A stretch of DNA of 64,000 bases from Neurospora intermedia. Taxonomy: Eukaryota; Ascomycota; Sordariomycetes; Sordariales; Sordariaceae. The position numbers and the translations under genes are program-made. The stretch is from the NCBI GenBank assembly GCA_037102815.1, contig BTPP01000001.1, positions 6,721,001-6,785,000 on the forward strand, given 5' to 3'. How positions within the stretch are numbered: position 1 is the first letter of the stretch; each line of letters starts with the position of its first letter. Below, one piece after another: positions 59,422 to 64,000 of the stretch. Under the pieces are notes generated by a model that was given only the letters and a program-made list of their open reading frames with translations, had not been told where the DNA came from and did not search any database.

Positions 59422-59640
59422 GATAATCGGCTTAGGGACGGTAGATTTACCTTCTATTTCCTCTAATAATTCTAAGGGTTATAGTAGTACTAGTTCTATA
59501 GAAGGTATTAGAGTAGGGTAGATACTATTAAATACTACCCGAAAGACTTTTATTAGGGAAGTAGGGATTAGAAGTGTTTTAGCCGAATTTAATTGTTCGA
59601 AGGCCTTTTTCGTAACCGACTATATCCCAGAAGGAAAAGC

Positions 59641-60163
59641 CGTAAGGGTGGAAGAAAAGAAAGAAATAGTCTTTTTCTTCTTCGTGGAAAAAGATGGAGG
59701 CTTCGTTGGAAATTAAGAGTTCTTCAGCTATAGATGGGTAGAGGAGTCAAAAACGAGTAGAACGGTATGCAGTTTGTGTGTGTAGCCTTTATATTGGTAA
59801 AGATATAGAAGAGTGACTATGGAGAAGAAAGAAGGTTTCTTCCTCGAGGGAAGGCTTCCTTCTTATAGACTTTCTAAGCCAACCGGTTGTCCTATGGACT
59901 GGCCGATTTCGTCATCGGATTCTTTGGCTTCCGAGGATTCCGGAAATGGTTTGTTTGTTTATTTTCGTTGAGGAATAGCCGAGGAATAGGAATTCCAAAG
60001 TCCTTTATTTACCTGGGCCGCTTTCGGAAGTTGGGCATTCCAAGGCTTTCTTTTATTCCTGGGCCGCTTCCTGGAGCTGGGCATTCCTGGGCCACTTCTG
60101 GAAGCCACTTTTGGAAGCTACTTCTGGAAGCCACTTCTAGAAGCCATTTCTGGAAGCCAGTAG
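59641..60163. other. Short stretch of normal composition between fossil elements
   Basis: CpA/TpG dinucleotides return here, so this DNA escaped RIP. It holds a partly palindromic GAAGAAAGAAGG/CCTTCCTTCT segment (about 59,822-59,870), two roughly 40-bp diverged repeats around CCTGGGCCGCTTYC and a 13-bp tandem array. The plus frame 59,887-60,168 is a by-product of these repeats, not a supported gene. Confidence 0.5.
60093..60157 (+). repeat. 13-bp tandem repeat, 5 copies
   Basis: Five copies of the CACTTCTGGAAGC unit, each with at most two substitutions, end just before the copia LTR at 60,164. Confidence 0.8.
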
Positions 60164-60399
60164 TGTAGAGCCTCAACGACCAGTGCAGAGCCTCAACGAG
60201 GGTTAGGGTTATATACTGGAATTTCAACCACGTATATATAAAATCGAATAAAATCGATAAAAATCAACCAAAAATACTGGGTATATATATATAGTATATA
60301 TTACTCATATATAGTTGCTTAGACTCGTAAGGTATAAGATAGACCCGTAAATCCGTTATATATATATAATATTATATAATATATATAGTAAGCCCAACA
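60164..60399 (-). repeat. 3' LTR of copia element E
   Basis: Minus-strand start TGTTGGGCTTACTATATATA directly after the polypurine tract. It ends ...GAGGCTCTACA at 60,164. It contains two copies of CGTTGAGGCTCTRCAC near the end. The outer edge is inferred from TG...CA ends; the partner LTR is outside the window. Confidence 0.6.
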
Positions 60400-63300
60400 C
60401 TCCCCCGTAAACTAGTTACGGTAGTAATTAGGTTATAGATATATAGTATTATATAATATATATATTAAAAAGTCTTTGATATAAGAGAAAATTCTAAAAC
60501 TCTTATTAAAAAGGTAAAAATAATAAATATTTATAATATTTATAAAAAACCTTTATATATAGTATTTCATATACTAAATTATTATAGTAATTTATTACTT
60601 ATAATATATTATTTTTATTATTATTATTATAATAGTAAATAGTATAAGGTAAAAAGGTAAGTATTACCAAAAACCTTTAATATAGGAAAATCTTAAATTT
60701 AAGATAAAAAACCTATACTTTTTCAATACCAATAATAGCCCGCCAGTTTGATAGATATTTATTATCCATTGGCTTAGTTAAATTATCCGCTAGTTGATCC
60801 TTAGTAGGAATATATATAATTTTTGCCTTATTATTATTAATAGCTTCCCTTATAAAATGATACCTTATATCGATGTGTTTAGACCGCTTATAAAATTCTA
60901 AATTATTAGCCAGTTTTAAAGCAGCCGTATTATCCTCGTATATAGGGGGTATAAGGGTAGGAATATTTATTATATTAATAAATAATTTATTTATTAATTC
61001 TAAAGTAGACTTTAGATATAATAATTCCTTTATAGCTTCGGTTAAAGCCATATATTCAGCTTCACACGTAGATAAAGCTACGGTCTTTTAAAGACTACTA
61101 TTCCAAGAAATAATATTATTTCCTAAAGTAAAAATATACCCAGTAGTAGACCTTCTAGAATCTAGGCAATTAGCGTAATCGCTATCACAATAACCTTTTA
61201 ATATAAGATTATTATTATATTTATTTTTATAGGTTATTCCTAATTCTAGATATTTATTTAAATAACCAAATATTTGATCAACAGCCTTAAAGTGTTCAAT
61301 ACTAGGATTACTAGCATATTTAGCACAATATTGTATAGGGAAGGCTAAATCTAGCCTGATTTTTAAGGTTAGATATAATAAAGATCCTATATATTGTTGA
61401 TATAGTTTTATTTCTTCTTTAGAAGCTTGACCTTTATTTTTAACTAATTTTATTTTAGTTAATAGTATTGATATTGGATTAATATCTAATTTATTATATT
61501 TTTCCAGCATTTTTCTGGTATATTTTGACTGGTGTAAATGAATAGAATTATTATTTCTATTAATTTTAATTTCTATACCTAAAAAGGTATTAACTTTACT
61601 AAGGGATTGAAGTTTAATACTATTAGTAGCTTTTTCTACTACTTTTTCTATAGTAGATTTATTTGGGCCTATTATTATAAGGTCATCAACGTGACAGAGT
61701 ATAATAATATTAATTTTATTATTTATAAAAATACTGTCGTCGAAGGGGAATACTTCGAAATCTAAGGATTTTAATACCTTAGTTAAATATTTATACCAGA
61801 GTCTAGGACTTTGTTTAAGGCCGTATAAAGCCTTTTTCAATTTACAAACTTTATTAGGTTGTAAATTATTATTATTATAATAACCAATAGGTAGAATAAC
61901 GTATATATCCTCATCGATATAAGCGTAAACGAATACATTTTTTACATCGTATTGTAATAATTCCCAGCCATTAGTAATAGCTATAATAAAGAATATTCTA
62001 TACATTTCTAGCCTACAGACTATAAAAAACGTTTCTAGAAAATCTAAGCCTTCTATTTAGTTAAATCCTTGGACTACCCAACGGCTTTTAAATTTATATT
62101 CTTCTTTAAAAGAATTAATAATATTATTATTATTAATATTATTATTTTCTTTATTATTTTTAATAATATTTTGGTTATTATTTATAGGTTTAATTTTATA
62201 AACCCATCTACTGCCTAGAACTTTTCTATTTAGTAGCAGATTTACTATTTCCCAAGTATTTTGTCTTTCCAATTCTTCTACTTCTATTTTCATAGATTCA
62301 ATCCACTTTTGGCTATAAAGACTAGAAATAGCCTACTTATAAGTAGAAGGTTCTTCAATATTATTAATATTATTAATAATATTTAATATAGAGTTATTTA
62401 TATAATTTATCGGTTGATATTCTTGGTAATATTCTCTATCTTTCCTTGGTAGTAATACGCATATATTATTTAATAAATTATTATTATTATTTGGAAAGTA
62501 ATCACTAGAATCAATAGTTCTAAGAAATCTACGTAGACCTTAATTATTTGTATTATAATTATTCTTATTAAAATTATTATTATTATTTTTATTAATATTT
62601 TTATTAATATTAATTTCTAAAGCATCTTCTAATTCAGATTCGGCTTCTTCATTATTATAATTTTTATTATTATAATTATTATTTAAAAGAAATTCTTCCG
62701 AAATATCTTTAATAGTATTATTATTACTATTATTACTAGTATTATTACTACTAGTATTATAAGTAGACTTAAGGGTATTATTATTATTACCATTATAATA
62801 TATCCCTTCTAGTATTTTTAAATCTCTTACCCAGAAGGCTCTATTCTTCTGGAAATTATATATTTTATAATTATTATTATTTTCCCCAAAGCCTACTAAT
62901 ATAGCTTTTTCGGCTTAGGAGCCCAATTTTGAAATATTTAGTCCTTTTAATTTATAATATACAACTAATCCCCAAATTCTAATATTATCAATATTAGGTT
63001 TTTCTTTATATTTTAATTCAAAGGGAGTTTTAAACCCTATAGAGCTATGGGGGGTTCTATTATATATATATACAGCCGTATATAACGCTTCACCCCATAA
63101 ATATTTAGGTAAATTAGCGTTAATTAATAAAGACCTTACTTTTTCTAGTAAAGTTCTATTAATTCTTTCAGGAAAGCCATTTTGTTCCTTAGTATAAGGA
63201 GCATTTAATTACTATACTATTCCTTTATTATTTAAAAGATTTTTAATTCTTTTATTAGTATATTTAGTACCATTATCGGACTGGAATATTTTAATTCTTT

Positions 63301-64000
63301 TATTATTAAGGTTTTCTTCCTTATTAATAAAATTATTAACGGCTTCGAAGACCTCTTCCTTACCTTTCAATAAGGTTATTTCTAAATAACGAGTAGCCTT
63401 GTCTATAAAGGTTATAAAATATTTATAATTATTATAGGTTTTAATAGCAAATGGACCACAAAGGTCACTACTAATTTTATCCAAATAATTATTATTATAT
63501 TTAAGAGTATTACTTATATTCTTAATACTTTTATTCTTTTTATTCGTTATTTTAGCTTAGTAGCAAATAGGACAATCTTTATTAAGATTCTTTTTATAAG
63601 TATAAGAAGTAATAGTATTTTTAATAATATTTTGAATATTATTATTACCACAGTGAGCAAATCGCTGGTGTAATATATTTAAATCAATCGATTTATTAAT
63701 ATTATTATCATTATTAATACTATTATTATTAATATTTTTATTATTAATATTTTTATTAATAATATTCTTAAGAGTATTCCTTTTAATATTCTTATTCTTA
63801 ATCTTCTTTATACTATTAATACTAATTGTATTAATATCGCCAGTAAATAGTCGATTTTTAGGTTTAATAATTTCTATTGGTAGAAAATATAAGCTATTTA
63901 TTTGCTCGCCAATACTAATAGTATTAGATTCTTTTCGAAGATAAATATTATATTTATTTGTTATATTATAATAATCCCCTTCTAAGGTAGAACTACTTAT
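60164..64000 (-). mobile_element. Ty1/copia LTR-retrotransposon fossil, 3' part (element E)
   Basis: A minus-strand copia element running off the right edge of the window. From the 3' end it has the LTR (60,164-60,399), a polypurine tract GGGGGAG, RNase H (60,713-61,051), reverse transcriptase (61,088-62,005), a spacer with long Asn-coding AT runs (about 62,057-62,900) and integrase (about 63,000-63,600, clearest at 63,212-63,484). Upstream parts and the 5' LTR lie outside the window. It is broken at roughly a dozen places or fewer in view and keeps CpA dinucleotides, so it is younger or much less RIPped than the island elements. Its AT-rich coding may be native. Confidence 0.85.

Larger units (their letters stand above)
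41400..59640 (-). mobile_element. Ty3/gypsy chromovirus fossil split by two insertions (element C)
   Basis: An old minus-strand gypsy copy, now in three visible blocks: about 59,640-59,427 (end of the protease/reverse transcriptase spacer), 52,229-49,179 (reverse transcriptase, RNase H, integrase core and its C-terminal domain) and 41,661-41,400 (chromodomain). The gaps are exactly filled by younger gypsy elements B and A, each with a 5-bp target duplication, so the blocks belong to one element. The gag and 5' LTR end is missing beyond about 59,640, where normal base composition returns. Heavily RIPped, with very many breaks. Confidence 0.7.

Noticed and set aside
59887-60168. 93-codon plus frame with repeated peptide units
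   Set aside because: It is produced by 13-bp and ~40-bp tandem repeats next to the copia LTR; no start context or homology.
60188-60203. GGGTTAGGGTTA resembling telomere repeats
   Set aside because: Only two units, inside the LTR of the copia element; not a telomere or interstitial array.

Overview
The window looks like a chromosome segment of a filamentous ascomycete (Pezizomycotina, most likely a Sordariomycete of the Sordariales type). Host genes have short GT-AG introns with CTAAC-like branch points. They include a fungal NACHT/STAND protein, a GH11 xylanase with a fungal cellulose-binding module, a salicylate-hydroxylase-like flavoprotein, a DUF8021 secreted protein and a fungal hybrid histidine kinase. 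The repeats carry the signature of repeat-induced point mutation (RIP): CpA/TpG almost gone, TpA in excess, CpG kept.

Positions 1-33,690 are ordinary GC-balanced host DNA. In order they hold a three-exon NACHT gene (minus), GH11 xylanase (minus), an FAD monooxygenase with an in-frame stop before its C-terminus (minus), a DUF8021 secreted protein (plus), a hybrid histidine kinase (plus), a gene-poor 6 kb stretch, a low-complexity acidic Q-rich protein (minus), and three small proteins of unknown function on one strand. Two of these three (31.6-32.2 and 33.0-33.5 kb) are clear paralogues; the third (29.0-29.6 kb) may be a distant one. The gene-poor stretch contains palindromic MITE-like elements, simple repeats and one decayed coding region. 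A Mutator-like DNA transposon (about 24.99-28.43 kb) sits among the host genes; its interior is heavily RIPped while its long terminal inverted repeats are nearly untouched.

Positions 33,690-59,640 form one AT-rich RIPped island of LTR-retrotransposon fossils. A Ty1/copia remnant lies at the left edge. A Ty3/gypsy chromovirus fossil (element C) is split by two later Ty3/gypsy insertions, each with matching LTRs and a 5-bp target duplication: A (41,667-49,173, duplication tagta) and B (52,235-59,421, duplication gataa). Element A also has a long frame on the opposite strand between its pol region and its 3' LTR. Positions 38.3-39.1 and 41.0-41.4 kb hold degenerate tandem repeats.

From 60,164 to the window end lies a less decayed, AT-rich Ty1/copia element whose 3' LTR is at 60,164-60,399. 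All five LTR elements have pol on the minus strand. No convincing tRNA, rRNA or CRISPR array was seen. The host genes do not form one pathway. The points most worth following are the small-protein cluster beside the heterochromatin-like island, the opposite-strand frame in element A, the stop in the flavoprotein gene and a strongly over-represented octamer, TAGAGGTA.
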